From Sphingopyxis sp. H053 (GTDB lineage Bacteria > Pseudomonadota > Alphaproteobacteria > Sphingomonadales > Sphingomonadaceae), in contig NZ_LNRU01000002.1 in the NCBI RefSeq assembly GCF_001468225.1, forward strand, positions 62,001-126,000: DNA of 64,000 bases. Direction: 5' to 3'. The notes beneath the pieces are model-generated. The model had not been told where the DNA came from. It was given only the letters and a program-made list of their open reading frames with translations, and searched no databases. Positions 27,811 to 36,241 of the stretch are shown one piece after another (position 1 is the stretch's first letter; every line of letters starts with the position of its first letter). A program made the position numbers and the translations under genes.

Positions 27811-29589
27811 TCAGGGCGTCCAGAAGGCGAGCGCGGCGCAGCCCGCAATACCCGTGAGGATGTTGAGCGGGACGCCGATGCGCACGAAATCCATGAAACG
27901 ATAGTCGCCCGCGGCATAGACGAGCGTGTTCGTCTGGTAACCGACCGGGGTCGCGAAACAGGCCGATGCGCCGAGCATCAGCGCGATGAGGAGCGGCTGC
28001 GGCGCGACGCCCGTCGCCTCGGCGATGCCGATCACCAGCGGCCCCATCAGCGCCGCGACCGCATTGTTGCTGAGCAATTCGGACAGCAAAAGCGCGGAGA
28101 AATAGACGATCGCGATCACCGCCCATTGCGGCGCGCCCGCCAGGATCGGGTCGAGCGCGCCGACCATCAGCGCGACCGACCCCGCCTGTTCGAGCGCCGC
28201 GCCGACGGCGAGCATCGCAAAGATCAGGATCAGCACATCGCCGTCGATGCTGCCCCACGCCTCCGACGCGTCGATGCAGCGGGTGAGCAGCACGATGGCG
28301 ACGCCGATGAAGGCCGCGATGCCGATCGACATCACGTCGGTCGCCGAGAGCAGGACCGCGCAGGCCATCACGAGGATCGCGATCCACGCGCGGCGGCGGC
28401 GGAAGGCGGTGACCGACGCCATCGCCAGCCCGATCAGATTGGGGTTGTCGCGCAGCTGCGCGATATTCGCCTCGTCGGCGTCGATCAGCAGGCGGTCGGC
28501 GGCGCGGATGCGGTTTTCGGACAGCGTCGGCCCCGGAAGGTGGCGAAAGCGGGTGACGCCGAGGATGCGGACGCGCTGCCGCTGAAGGAAGGGGATTTCG
28601 GCGAGCGGCCGGTCGATCGAGCGGTGGCTCGGCGAAACCGTCACCTCGACCACGGTCGATTCGCGCTCGGGACTATCGCCGATGCCGATCGCAAAGCGTC
28701 CCTCGCTGCGCAGCGTCATCAGCGCCGCGCCGTCGAGCCGCGCGACGATCCGGTTGCCTGCCGCGAGCCGGTGGTGTTGCGCGTCGTTCCCGGTGATCAT
28801 GCGCCCGCCCGCGATCACGCCGACAATCTGCGATGGCGCGATGCCGAGATTGGCCGCGTCGAGGGCCATGTCGATGGCGGCATCATCGTCCCGAAGGCCG
28901 AGTTCGGTCAGGTAAAGCTGCTCCGCCCCATCGGCCTTTTCAGCGATCCGCGGATAGTCCGACGGCAGGAAGCGCGCCATCACGAGCAGACCCACGACCC
29001 CCGCCGCCGCGACCGCGAGGCCATAAGGCGTGATGTCGAACAGACCGAAGGGTTCGAGCCCCGCCTGTTCGGCGATGCCCGACACGACGAGATTGGTCGA
29101 GGTGCCGATCAGGGTCAGGCAGCCGCCGAGCACCGCGATCACCGACAGCGGCATCAGCAATTTCTTGGGCGAGACCCCAAGCGCCTCCGCGAGCCGGAAA
29201 CAGACCGGCATCATCACGACGACGAAGGGCGTGCTGTTGATGAAGCCCGACACGAGCAGCCCGCCGCCGAACACTTCGACCACCGCGAGGCGCGGGTGCC
29301 GCTTGGCGCGGTCGACGACATAATTGCCGACCTTGTCGATCACCCCGGTACGGATCAGCGCGCCCGAGAGGATGAACATCGCCCCGACGGTGAGCGGCGC
29401 GCTGTTCGAGAAAACGCCAAAAGCCCCCTTTTCGTCGAGAAGGCCAAGCGCGAGCATCGTGCCCGCGCCGGCGACCGCGACGACTGAAGGCGAGAAGCGT
29501 TCCCAGACAAAGGCCGCAAACATGCCCGCGAGCACGAACAGACCGATTACCGCCTTTTGCTCCGCGATGAAGGCGGCGACGGAGTCCAT
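27811..29589 (-). CDS. SLC13-family permease with TrkA-C domains
   Basis: A 592-residue carrier of the DASS/CitMHS type. Helices in the first 180 residues contain the conserved NSTPFVVVMMPV and LIGTSTNLVV segments. Two RCK_C (TrkA-C) domains fill the central cytoplasmic region (about 205-370), and a second set of helices ends with SNNAVAALMGPLVIG and TPVGYQTNTLVY. Proteins of this type carry anions such as sulfate or dicarboxylates. It starts 7 bases after the aroC stop, at the end of a long leftward run. Confidence 0.9.
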   Translation of the reverse strand: MDSVAAFIAEQKAVIGLFVLAGMFAAFVWERFSPSVVAVAGAGTMLALGLLDEKGAFGVFSNSAPLTVGAMFILSGALIRTGVIDKVGNYVVDRAKRHPRLAVVEVFGGGLLVSGFINSTPFVVVMMPVCFRLAEALGVSPKKLLMPLSVIAVLGGCLTLIGTSTNLVVSGIAEQAGLEPFGLFDITPYGLAVAAAGVVGLLVMARFLPSDYPRIAEKADGAEQLYLTELGLRDDDAAIDMALDAANLGIAPSQIVGVIAGGRMITGNDAQHHRLAAGNRIVARLDGAALMTLRSEGRFAIGIGDSPERESTVVEVTVSPSHRSIDRPLAEIPFLQRQRVRILGVTRFRHLPGPTLSENRIRAADRLLIDADEANIAQLRDNPNLIGLAMASVTAFRRRRAWIAILVMACAVLLSATDVMSIGIAAFIGVAIVLLTRCIDASEAWGSIDGDVLILIFAMLAVGAALEQAGSVALMVGALDPILAGAPQWAVIAIVYFSALLLSELLSNNAVAALMGPLVIGIAEATGVAPQPLLIALMLGASACFATPVGYQTNTLVYAAGDYRFMDFVRIGVPLNILTGIAGCAALAFWTP

Positions 29590-29596
29590 CAGGCCA

Positions 29597-30673
29597 TCAG
29601 CCGTTTTGTGCCCTGTGCAGCAGCTTGTGATCGGCGAGGACGAGCGCCATCATCGCCTCGACCACCGGCGCACCGCGGATGCCGACGCACGGATCATGGC
29701 GGCCCTTGGTGACGATATCGGTCGCCTCACCCGCCTTGTTCACCGTCGGCACGGGAGTCAGGATCGAGCTGGTCGGCTTGAACGCGACGCGCACGACGAC
29801 CGGCTGGCCGGTCGAGATCCCCCCCGCGATGCCACCCGCATTATTCGACAGGAAATCGGGGCGGTTGCTGCCGTCGGCCGCGGGGCGCATCGGATCGGCA
29901 TTTTCCTCGCCGCGCAGCCGCGCCGCGTGGAAGCCGGCACCGATCTCGACCGCCTTCACCGCATTGATCCCCATCATCGCGGCGGCGAGGTCGCTGTCGA
30001 GCTTGGCATAGATCGGCGCGCCCCAGCCGGCGGGAACCCCGCTGGCGGCGCATTCGATCACCGCGCCGAGCGAGCTGCCCGCCTTGCGCGCGGCATCCAT
30101 CAAGCCTTCCCAGCGCTGCGCCGCAGCGGGATCGGGGCAGAAAAAGGGATTGCGGTCGATTTCGTCGAGGTCGAAGTTCGCGGGGTCGATCGCGTCGCCG
30201 CCGATCTCGGCGACCCAGGCGTGGATCTGCACCTCGGGGATCACCAGCCGCGCGACGCCGCCCGCGGCAACCCGCGCCGCGGTTTCGCGCGCGCTCGACC
30301 GGCCGCCGCCGCGATAATCGCGGATGCCATATTTTGCGTCATAGGCGTAATCGGCGTGGCCAGGGCGATACGCCTGCGCGATCTCGCCATAATCCTTCGA
30401 GCGCTGGTCGACATTCTCGATCATCAGGCTGATCGGCGTGCCCGTCGTCTTGCCCTCGAAAGTGCCCGACAGGATGCGCACCTGGTCGGGTTCCTGCCGC
30501 TGCGTCGTGTGGCGCGACTGGCCGGGACGGCGCTTGTCGAGGAAAGGCTGGATGTCGGCTTCGGACAGCGACAGCCGCGGCGGACAGCCGTCGACGACGG
30601 CGCCGAGCGCGGGGCCATGGCTCTCCCCCCACGTCGTGAAGCGAAGAACGCGTCCGAAGCTGTTGAAACTCAT
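29597..30673 (-). CDS. aroC: Chorismate synthase
   Basis: A 358-residue FMN-dependent enzyme making chorismate from EPSP, the last shared step of aromatic amino acid synthesis. It begins [20 protein letters not shown], the family signature, and continues with the conserved [12 protein letters not shown] and [14 protein letters not shown]. The ATG at 30673 overlaps the stop of the DUF559 gene by 4 bases. Without that gene's element, aroC would directly follow the GNAT gene. Confidence 0.95.
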   Translation of the reverse strand: MSFNSFGRVLRFTTWGESHGPALGAVVDGCPPRLSLSEADIQPFLDKRRPGQSRHTTQRQEPDQVRILSGTFEGKTTGTPISLMIENVDQRSKDYGEIAQAYRPGHADYAYDAKYGIRDYRGGGRSSARETAARVAAGGVARLVIPEVQIHAWVAEIGGDAIDPANFDLDEIDRNPFFCPDPAAAQRWEGLMDAARKAGSSLGAVIECAASGVPAGWGAPIYAKLDSDLAAAMMGINAVKAVEIGAGFHAARLRGEENADPMRPAADGSNRPDFLSNNAGGIAGGISTGQPVVVRVAFKPTSSILTPVPTVNKAGEATDIVTKGRHDPCVGIRGAPVVEAMMALVLADHKLLHRAQNG

Positions 30674-31098
30674 ACGCCCCTCTCCCCTTGGGGGAGAGGG
30701 AGGGGCCCGCGCGGCGAAGCCGCGTGGGAGGGTGAGGGCTTGCCAGCAAGAGCAAGCTCGATCGCCCGACACACGCCTTCCAGATTATCCATCACGTCCA
30801 AATTCGTGAAGCGCAGCACCCGATATCCCTCTCGCATCAGAAATTCCGTTCGCCGCGCGTCATACTCGATTTGATGCGCATGGCTATCACCATCCACCTC
30901 TATCGCCAATCGCGCCGATTGACAGGCGAAGTCGGCCACAAATGGCCCGAGACGTTGCTGACGGCGGAATTTGAAACCGCCCATATTGCTTCCGCGAAGG
31001 ACCGACCAGAGCTTCTTTTCGGCTGGCGTCGCGTCGCCGCGCAGTCGGCGTGCGCGATCTACGGTACCGTCGCGAAGTTCGAACCGGCTTTTCGTCAC
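30670..31098 (-). CDS. DUF559 protein (Vsr-like PD-(D/E)XK nuclease), copy A, inside a repeat pair
   Basis: About 142 residues from GTG 31098. The domain has [29 protein letters not shown], the candidate catalytic acids in ADF and [10 protein letters not shown], and a closing strand [11 protein letters not shown]. This pattern places it in DUF559, related to very-short-patch repair endonucleases. The start codon directly abuts one repeat arm and the last 25 codons are read through the other arm ([11 protein letters not shown]). The stop overlaps the aroC start (ATGA). About 45% identical by eye to the copy at 47.2 kb. Nuclease activity and mobility are inferred. Confidence 0.85.
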   Translation of the reverse strand: MTKSRFELRDGTVDRARRLRGDATPAEKKLWSVLRGSNMGGFKFRRQQRLGPFVADFACQSARLAIEVDGDSHAHQIEYDARRTEFLMREGYRVLRFTNLDVMDNLEGVCRAIELALAGKPSPSHAASPRGPLPLPQGERGV

Positions 31099-31156
31099 GC
31101 CCTCACCCTCCCATCGCTTCGCGATGGGCCCCTCCCTCTCCCCCAAGGGGAGAGGG
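30677..31156. mobile_element. Candidate mobile element: DUF559 gene between inverted palindromic arms (copy A)
   Basis: The left arm (30677-30739) and right arm (31099-31156) are inverted copies. The outer 31 bases, built on CCCTCTCCCCTTGGGGGAG, and the inner 15 bases (TGGGAGGGTGAGGGC) are identical; only a small central stem differs (GCGCGGCGAAGCCGCG against ATCGCGAAGCGAT). The element fills the space between the GNAT stop (31160) and the aroC start (30673) almost exactly. I see no target duplication. Confidence 0.7.
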
Positions 31157-31159
31157 TCT

Positions 31160-31708
31160 TCACGCCATCCGGCCGAATGCGGGTGCGTAATCCGCGCGTC
31201 CGCCTAGCGGCCAAGCGGCGTCCGAGTCCAGCATCATCGCCATGAAATGCGGCCCGGCAAAGGGCGACGCGAAGCGCGTCGCGAGGTCGGGCGAATAGCC
31301 GAAGCGCGGGTAATAGGCCTCGTGGCCGAGGACGAAGCTGATCGCGACGCCTTGCGCGCGAAGTGCGTCGAGCCCGGCGCGGATCAGCGCATCGCCGATG
31401 CCCTGCCCCTGGCTGCCGGGCACAACCGACACCGGAGCGAGGCCGGCGCCCGAAAGCGCGGCACCATCGGCTTCGACGTCCATGCGGCTGAACAACACAT
31501 GCCCGACGATCGCGCCGTCGCGTTCGGCAACGAGCGACACCAGCGTGTCGCCGTCCGCATCGATCATCCCCACCAGTTCGGCCTCGCCCTGATGACCGAA
31601 ATCGGTCCCGGCGAAAGCCGCACGAATGACGCTGTCGATGGCATCGGCATCCGCCGCCGTCGCGGCGCGGATGCCGACTGCGTCAGACAAGCGAGATATC
31701 CGGGGCAT
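31160..31708 (-). CDS. GNAT-family N-acetyltransferase
   Basis: A 182-residue acetyltransferase. VSVVPGSQGQGIGDALIRAG is the acetyl-CoA binding loop (consensus Q/RxxGxG/A), and GHEAYYPRFGYSPDLA is the tail typical of the YhbS-like branch. The substrate is unknown. The ATG at 31708 overlaps the end of fabI by 26 bases; a TTG at 31690 is an alternative. It is translated in the same run as fabI. The right arm of the DUF559 element begins 4 bases after its stop. Confidence 0.85.
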   Translation of the reverse strand: MPRISRLSDAVGIRAATAADADAIDSVIRAAFAGTDFGHQGEAELVGMIDADGDTLVSLVAERDGAIVGHVLFSRMDVEADGAALSGAGLAPVSVVPGSQGQGIGDALIRAGLDALRAQGVAISFVLGHEAYYPRFGYSPDLATRFASPFAGPHFMAMMLDSDAAWPLGGRADYAPAFGRMA

Positions 31709-32510
31709 CTTCCTGCTTCATGCCGACGGTGTGGTAACCCGCGTCGACATGATGCGTTTCGCCGGTGACGCCCGATGACAGGTCGCTGAGCAGATAGAGC
31801 GCCGAGCCGCCGACATCGTCGATCGTGACGTTGCGGCGCAGCGGGGCGTTATGCTCGTTCCATTTGAGGATCAGGCGGAAATCGCCGATCCCCGACGCCG
31901 CGAGCGTCTTGATCGGGCCAGCCGAGATCGCGTTCACGCGCACGCCCTGCGGGCCGTAATCGTTCGCGAGATATTTGACGCTGGTTTCGAGCGCCGACTT
32001 CGCGACTCCCATGACGTTGTAATGCGGGATCACCTTTTCGGCGCCATAATAGCTGAGCGTCAGCAGCGAACCGCCGCCATTGCCCGTTTCAGGGTCGAAG
32101 GGTGTCATCATCGATGCCGCGCGCTTGGCGACCGCGGTGAAGCTGTAGACGCTGATGTTCATCGTCATCAGGAAGTCGTCGAGCGTCACATCGGCATAAG
32201 CCCCTCGCAGCGCCTCCTTGTTGGTAAAGCCGATCGCATGGACGACAAAGTCGATCGTCGGCCAGCGCGCCGAGAGCGTCGCGAAGGCCGCGTCGAGATT
32301 GTCCATGTCGGACACGTCGCAATCGATCAGGAAATCGCAGCCGAGTTCGTCGGCGAGCGGCTTCACGCGCTTCAGCATCACGTCGCCCTGGTACGAAATG
32401 GCGAGTTCAGCGCCCGCGCCGTGCAGCGCCTTGGCGATACCCCACGCAAGCGACTTGTCGTTCGCGAGGCCCATAATCAGCCCGCGCTTGCCCTTCATCA
32501 GACCCGTCAT
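31683..32510 (-). CDS. fabI: Enoyl-ACP reductase (NADH)
   Basis: A 275-residue SDR enzyme reducing enoyl-ACP, the last step of each fatty-acid elongation cycle. The nucleotide site is LIMGLANDKSLAWGIA. The catalytic triad matches E. coli FabI Y146/Y156/K163: here Y154 in LSYYG, Y164 in PHYNVMG and K171 in GVAKSALE. It overlaps the upstream yihY stop by 4 bases (ATGA). It is the target class of triclosan and isoniazid-type inhibitors. Confidence 0.95.
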   Translation of the reverse strand: MTGLMKGKRGLIMGLANDKSLAWGIAKALHGAGAELAISYQGDVMLKRVKPLADELGCDFLIDCDVSDMDNLDAAFATLSARWPTIDFVVHAIGFTNKEALRGAYADVTLDDFLMTMNISVYSFTAVAKRAASMMTPFDPETGNGGGSLLTLSYYGAEKVIPHYNVMGVAKSALETSVKYLANDYGPQGVRVNAISAGPIKTLAASGIGDFRLILKWNEHNAPLRRNVTIDDVGGSALYLLSDLSSGVTGETHHVDAGYHTVGMKQEDAPDISLV

Positions 32511-33592
32511 TTTTCTACTCCAGCCTTTTTGGCTTCAATAATCATATCGTCGACGCGCCCAATAGCGTCGTGGCCCAAATCCTCAACCTCTACCAATGCG
32601 GCATTGAGTTCGGCGCCCATCACCATACCCAATCCGACGAGGTAGAAGAAGAAAAGCGCGACCATCACACCCGCGAGGCTGCCGTAGGTTGCGTCATAGC
32701 TGAGCAGGCCGGCGAGCAGCGGCGGCAGCGCGAGCGTGACGCCGATCCACCACAAGGTCGTGAACAGTGCGCCCGGCCATTTCGGACATTTTTTCAGCCG
32801 GCGGTATTTGGAGGGCGTCAGGCTGTAGAAGAGCATATAGATGGCGAGAAACAGCCCGAAACCCGACACCCCGCGCGAGATCAGGACGACCCCGAACGAC
32901 TGATATTGTTCGGGCAGCACGCGCGTCACGAACTGTTCGACCCCGACGATCAGCACCTGCATGCTGAACGACAGCAGCATCAGCACGACCGCCCCGGTGA
33001 TGATACCGATCGACAGCAGGCGATAGTGAAAAAAGCCCTTCGAAAAATGCGTGCCATAGGCGCGGCGGAGGATGTCGCGCACCGTCTCGATCAGGCTGCC
33101 GACGGTCCACAGCGCGACGAGCGCGCCGAGCCAGAGGAAGATGCCGGTGCGTGCGGTCATCACTTCGCGAATCGGACCCGACAGCGCCTTGGCGACCGTC
33201 GGCGGCATCGTCGAGAAGACCGCCTCGATCGCCCGTTCGCCGCCGACGCTGCCGCCAAAGATCGACAGCGCGGCGGCGAGCAGGATGAAGAAGGGAAAGA
33301 GCGCGATCAACGCCAGATAGGCGAGATTGCCCGCATGGATGAAGCCGTCGGTATAGGTGCCGACGACGACGCGGCGGGCGACGCGCCAGGCGCGGGTGCC
33401 CGGTCCGAGCTGTTCGCGGCCGCGGTCGATCACGCCCTGTGCGCGGGCGCGCAACTTGACGCGCTTGGCGCGTTCGGCGCGCGCCTCGGGCGAATGCGGC
33501 GAATGGCCTTCGGCCAGAAATTCCTTGCCGACCTCGTCGGCCACCTCGCGCTCGAGCGCGGCGACGATCTTTTTCTCGCGGGCGTCAGCCAC
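32507..33592 (-). CDS. YihY/BrkB-family membrane protein
   Basis: A 361-residue protein. About 75 charged N-terminal residues precede six membrane helices that begin near YLALIALFPFFILLAAAL. The family marks are DGFIHAGNLAYLALIALFPF and the later LPPLLAGLLSYDATYGSLAGVM. Once thought to be RNase BN, the family is now regarded as a membrane protein of unclear function. A C-terminal charged tail follows the last helix. It is in the run dnaJ-like, yihY, fabI. Confidence 0.9.
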   Translation of the reverse strand: MADAREKKIVAALEREVADEVGKEFLAEGHSPHSPEARAERAKRVKLRARAQGVIDRGREQLGPGTRAWRVARRVVVGTYTDGFIHAGNLAYLALIALFPFFILLAAALSIFGGSVGGERAIEAVFSTMPPTVAKALSGPIREVMTARTGIFLWLGALVALWTVGSLIETVRDILRRAYGTHFSKGFFHYRLLSIGIITGAVVLMLLSFSMQVLIVGVEQFVTRVLPEQYQSFGVVLISRGVSGFGLFLAIYMLFYSLTPSKYRRLKKCPKWPGALFTTLWWIGVTLALPPLLAGLLSYDATYGSLAGVMVALFFFYLVGLGMVMGAELNAALVEVEDLGHDAIGRVDDMIIEAKKAGVEK

Positions 33593-33595
33593 GCA

Positions 33596-34531
33596 TCACA
33601 CGCCAAGCTCCGCCCGTACGTCGCGCGGATCGGTCCATTCGGTGAGCAGCTTGATCAGCGCCGCATCGTCGGCGGGCAGGTCGACCATCAGCCGCACGAG
33701 CTGGTCGCCGCGGCCGCCGCTTTTCTGGCTGAAACCCTTGCCCTTGAGGCGCATCACCTTGCCCGACGACGAGCCCGCGGGGATCGAGAGCATCACCGGG
33801 CCGTCGACGGTCGGAACCTTGATCTTCGCGCCCTTGACCGCCTCGTTCAGCGTCACCGGCAGGTCGAGGCGGATGTTCGCGCCCTCGCGCTCGTAAAAGG
33901 GATGGTCCTTAACCGTGATCGTCACGATCCCGTCGCCGGTGCCCCCCGGCCCCGCCTGCCCCTTGCCCGCCAGCCGCATCTGCGTGCCGGTTTCGACCCC
34001 GGCGGGCAATTTCAGGTCGATCGTCGCGCCGTCGGCGAGCGCGATGCGCTGCGGCGCCTGCGTCGCGGCGTCGATGAAGCTGACCGACAGGCGATAGGCG
34101 ACATTGGCGCCCTTTTGCGGCGGCGCGCTGCGCCCGCCGAAGCCGCCGAACGGCCCGCCGCCCGAACTGCTACCGCGGCCGCCGAACAGCCCTTCGAAAA
34201 TATCGCCGAAATCGGAACTCTCGTTGCCGAAACCGCTGAAACCGCCGGGGCCGGTGCGCTGGTCCCCGCGGAAACCGCCGCCACCGCCATAGCCGAAGGG
34301 CATCGCGGGATTGCCCTCGCCGTCGATCTCGCCGCGGTCGAACTGCGCGCGCTTCGTCTTGTCGGACAAGATGTCATACGCCTTGGTGACATCGGAGAAT
34401 TTCTCCGACGCCTTCGGGTTGTCCTTGTTCTTGTCGGGGTGCAATTCCTTGGCGAGCTTGCGGTACGCGGACTTGATTTCCGCTTCGCTTGCACTCTTCG
34501 CAACGCCCAGGGTGGAATAGGGATCGGCCAT
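33596..34531 (-). CDS. DnaJ-type co-chaperone (CbpA-like, no zinc finger)
   Basis: A 311-residue protein. The J domain occupies residues 1-68 with the HPD motif in KELHPDKNKDNP, followed by a Gly/Phe-rich linker (GGGGFRGDQRTGPGGFSGFG) and the two beta-barrel client-binding domains (DLKLPAGVETGTQMRLAGKG; GAKIKVPTVDGPVMLSIPAG). The CxxCxGxG zinc finger of DnaJ is absent, so it is of the CbpA/type II class. It stimulates DnaK ATPase. Divergent from pdxH. Confidence 0.93.
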   Translation of the reverse strand: MADPYSTLGVAKSASEAEIKSAYRKLAKELHPDKNKDNPKASEKFSDVTKAYDILSDKTKRAQFDRGEIDGEGNPAMPFGYGGGGGFRGDQRTGPGGFSGFGNESSDFGDIFEGLFGGRGSSSGGGPFGGFGGRSAPPQKGANVAYRLSVSFIDAATQAPQRIALADGATIDLKLPAGVETGTQMRLAGKGQAGPGGTGDGIVTITVKDHPFYEREGANIRLDLPVTLNEAVKGAKIKVPTVDGPVMLSIPAGSSSGKVMRLKGKGFSQKSGGRGDQLVRLMVDLPADDAALIKLLTEWTDPRDVRAELGV

Positions 34532-34652
34532 TTTGCTCCTGTAGCCCGATAAGTGACTGGGCGTGAAGCCCGATTGCGCGTCGATGTGGTAATGTGCCGC
34601 TGCAGGTCAAGTTCCCTCATGATCGCGCTCGACCCTGCACTCGCGGCGCATT

Positions 34653-35243
34653 ATGACCGCGCGGATGAGCGACGATCCCTTTGCCCTGTTCGACAGCTGG
34701 TTCACCGAAGCGCGCGCCAGCGAACCCAATGACGCCAACGCGATGGCGCTCGCGACGACGACGCCCGACGGGCACCCGTCGCTGCGCATGGTCTTGCTCA
34801 AGGGGCATGGGCCCGATGGCTTTATCTTCTATACCAATCTCGACAGCCGCAAGGGCGGCGAGCTGGCGGCGAACCCGCATGTCGCTTTGCTCTTTCACTG
34901 GAAATCGCTGCGCCGGCAGATTCGCATCGAGGGCGCGGTGACGCCGGTCGACGACAGCGTCGCCGACGCCTATTTCGCGACGCGCAGCCGCGACAGCCAG
35001 CTTGGCGCATGGGCGAGCGACCAGTCGCGGCCGCTCGACAGCCGCGAGACGTTCGAGGCGCGCTTCGAGGACATGCAGGCGCGGTTCGAGGGACAGGATG
35101 TGCCGCGCCCGCCGCGCTGGTCGGGCTGGTGCGTTAATCCTTCGGCGATCGAATTCTGGCAGGATCGCGCCCACCGGCTGCACGAGCGCACCGTCTTCAC
35201 CCGCGCCGGTGATGGCTGGACGAAAGGATTGCTATATCCATGA
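34653..35243 (+). CDS. pdxH: Pyridoxamine 5'-phosphate oxidase
   Basis: A 196-residue FMN enzyme oxidising PNP and PMP to PLP. The FMN-binding segment is SLRMVLLKGHGPDGFIFYTNL with NSRKGxELAANP-like continuation (DSRKGGELAANP), then LLFHWKSLRRQIRIEG. The substrate loop is SRDSQLGAWASDQSRPL, and the family C-terminus is FWQDRAHRLHERTVFTR. ATG 34653 and ATG 34665 are both possible; neither has a clear ribosome site. The stop overlaps the next ATG (ATGA). Confidence 0.94.
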   Translation: MTARMSDDPFALFDSWFTEARASEPNDANAMALATTTPDGHPSLRMVLLKGHGPDGFIFYTNLDSRKGGELAANPHVALLFHWKSLRRQIRIEGAVTPVDDSVADAYFATRSRDSQLGAWASDQSRPLDSRETFEARFEDMQARFEGQDVPRPPRWSGWCVNPSAIEFWQDRAHRLHERTVFTRAGDGWTKGLLYP

Positions 35244-36061
35244 GCGCACCCCGCCGCCTGCCGATCACCCAGGTCGATGCCTTTGCCGATCGCCCCTTTA
35301 CGGGTAATCCCGCCGCGGTGATGCCGCTCGAGGAATGGCTCGACGACGCGACGTTGCAGGCGATCGCGGCGGAGAATAATCTCGCCGAAACCGCCTTTCT
35401 GGTGCCCGACGAAAGCGACGAGGCCGATTATGAGCTGCGCTGGTTTACCCCGGGCGTCGAGGTCGCGCTGTGCGGCCACGCAACGCTGGCGAGCGGACAT
35501 GTTCTGCTGACCGCGGCGCAGTGGCGGAGCGACATGACGTTCCGCACGCGCAAGGCCGGTATCCTGCGCGTCGCGCGGAACGGCGAGGACGACGGATACA
35601 GGATGGCGCTGCCCGCCTATACCCCCGCGCCGAAGGCGATGCCCGACATCGTCCGCGCGCTCGGCGGCGATCCGGTCGAGACGATGTGGCACGATGGCGG
35701 CTATGCGCTGATCGCCTATCGCGACGCCGCGAGCATCCGCGCGCTCTCTCCCAACCTGCGCGCGCTGAAAGAAGGCGGCGACATCCTCTATATCGCGACC
35801 GCGCCGGGCGCCGGCGACCCGTCGGGCGCCGACGTCGTCAGCCGCGCTTTCGCGCCCGGCGCCGGGATCGACGAGGATCCGGTCACCGGGTCGGCGCACA
35901 GCGTGCTCACCCCCTATTGGACGGTGCGGCTGGGGCGCGACCGTTTCGCGGCGTATCAGGCGAGCGCGCGCGGCGGCCATGTCGGCTGCCGCCTCGACGG
36001 CGACATGGTCGAACTCACGGGCACCTGCGTCACGACGCTGGTCGGGGATTTCCTTTTATAA
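35240..36061 (+). CDS. PhzF-family epimerase/isomerase
   Basis: A 273-residue protein with the two alike halves of the diaminopimelate-epimerase fold. The general acid/base glutamate is in NNLAETAFLVP. CGHATLASGHVL and GIDEDPVTGSAHSVL are the matching phosphate/substrate loops. Family members isomerise small acids, as PhzF does in phenazine synthesis, but no phenazine genes are here, so the substrate is unknown. It is coupled to pdxH by a 4-base overlap. Confidence 0.9.
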   Translation: MSAPRRLPITQVDAFADRPFTGNPAAVMPLEEWLDDATLQAIAAENNLAETAFLVPDESDEADYELRWFTPGVEVALCGHATLASGHVLLTAAQWRSDMTFRTRKAGILRVARNGEDDGYRMALPAYTPAPKAMPDIVRALGGDPVETMWHDGGYALIAYRDAASIRALSPNLRALKEGGDILYIATAPGAGDPSGADVVSRAFAPGAGIDEDPVTGSAHSVLTPYWTVRLGRDRFAAYQASARGGHVGCRLDGDMVELTGTCVTTLVGDFLL

Positions 36062-36112
36062 GGCCGAAGCTAGCTGGCTTTCGACCAAGGCTGCCGCACC
36101 ACTTCTTTTCTT

Positions 36113-36190
36113 CGTCATTCCCGCGAAAGCGGGAACCCAGAGCGGGCCAGCCGACGGACGCTCTGGGTCCCCGCTTTCGCGGGGATGACG
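36113..36190. repeat. Palindromic element, family R (copy 6), in a convergent gap
   Basis: Arms 36113-36144 and 36159-36190 are inverted 32-base copies with GCGAAAGC at the core, CAGAGCG at the inner end and CGTCATTCCC / GGGGATGACG outer ends. It separates the phzF-like gene and the serine hydrolase gene, which converge, and probably ends both transcripts. Confidence 0.9.
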
Positions 36191-36241
36191 AAAGTAGCGA
36201 ATGGCATCACCCAACCCCAAAGCGGGCGTCGAACCTGCGCC

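Noticed and set aside
30677..31156. Ordinary insertion sequence with a transposase
   Set aside because: The enclosed protein is DUF559, with no DDE or HUH transposase motif, and no target duplication is visible.
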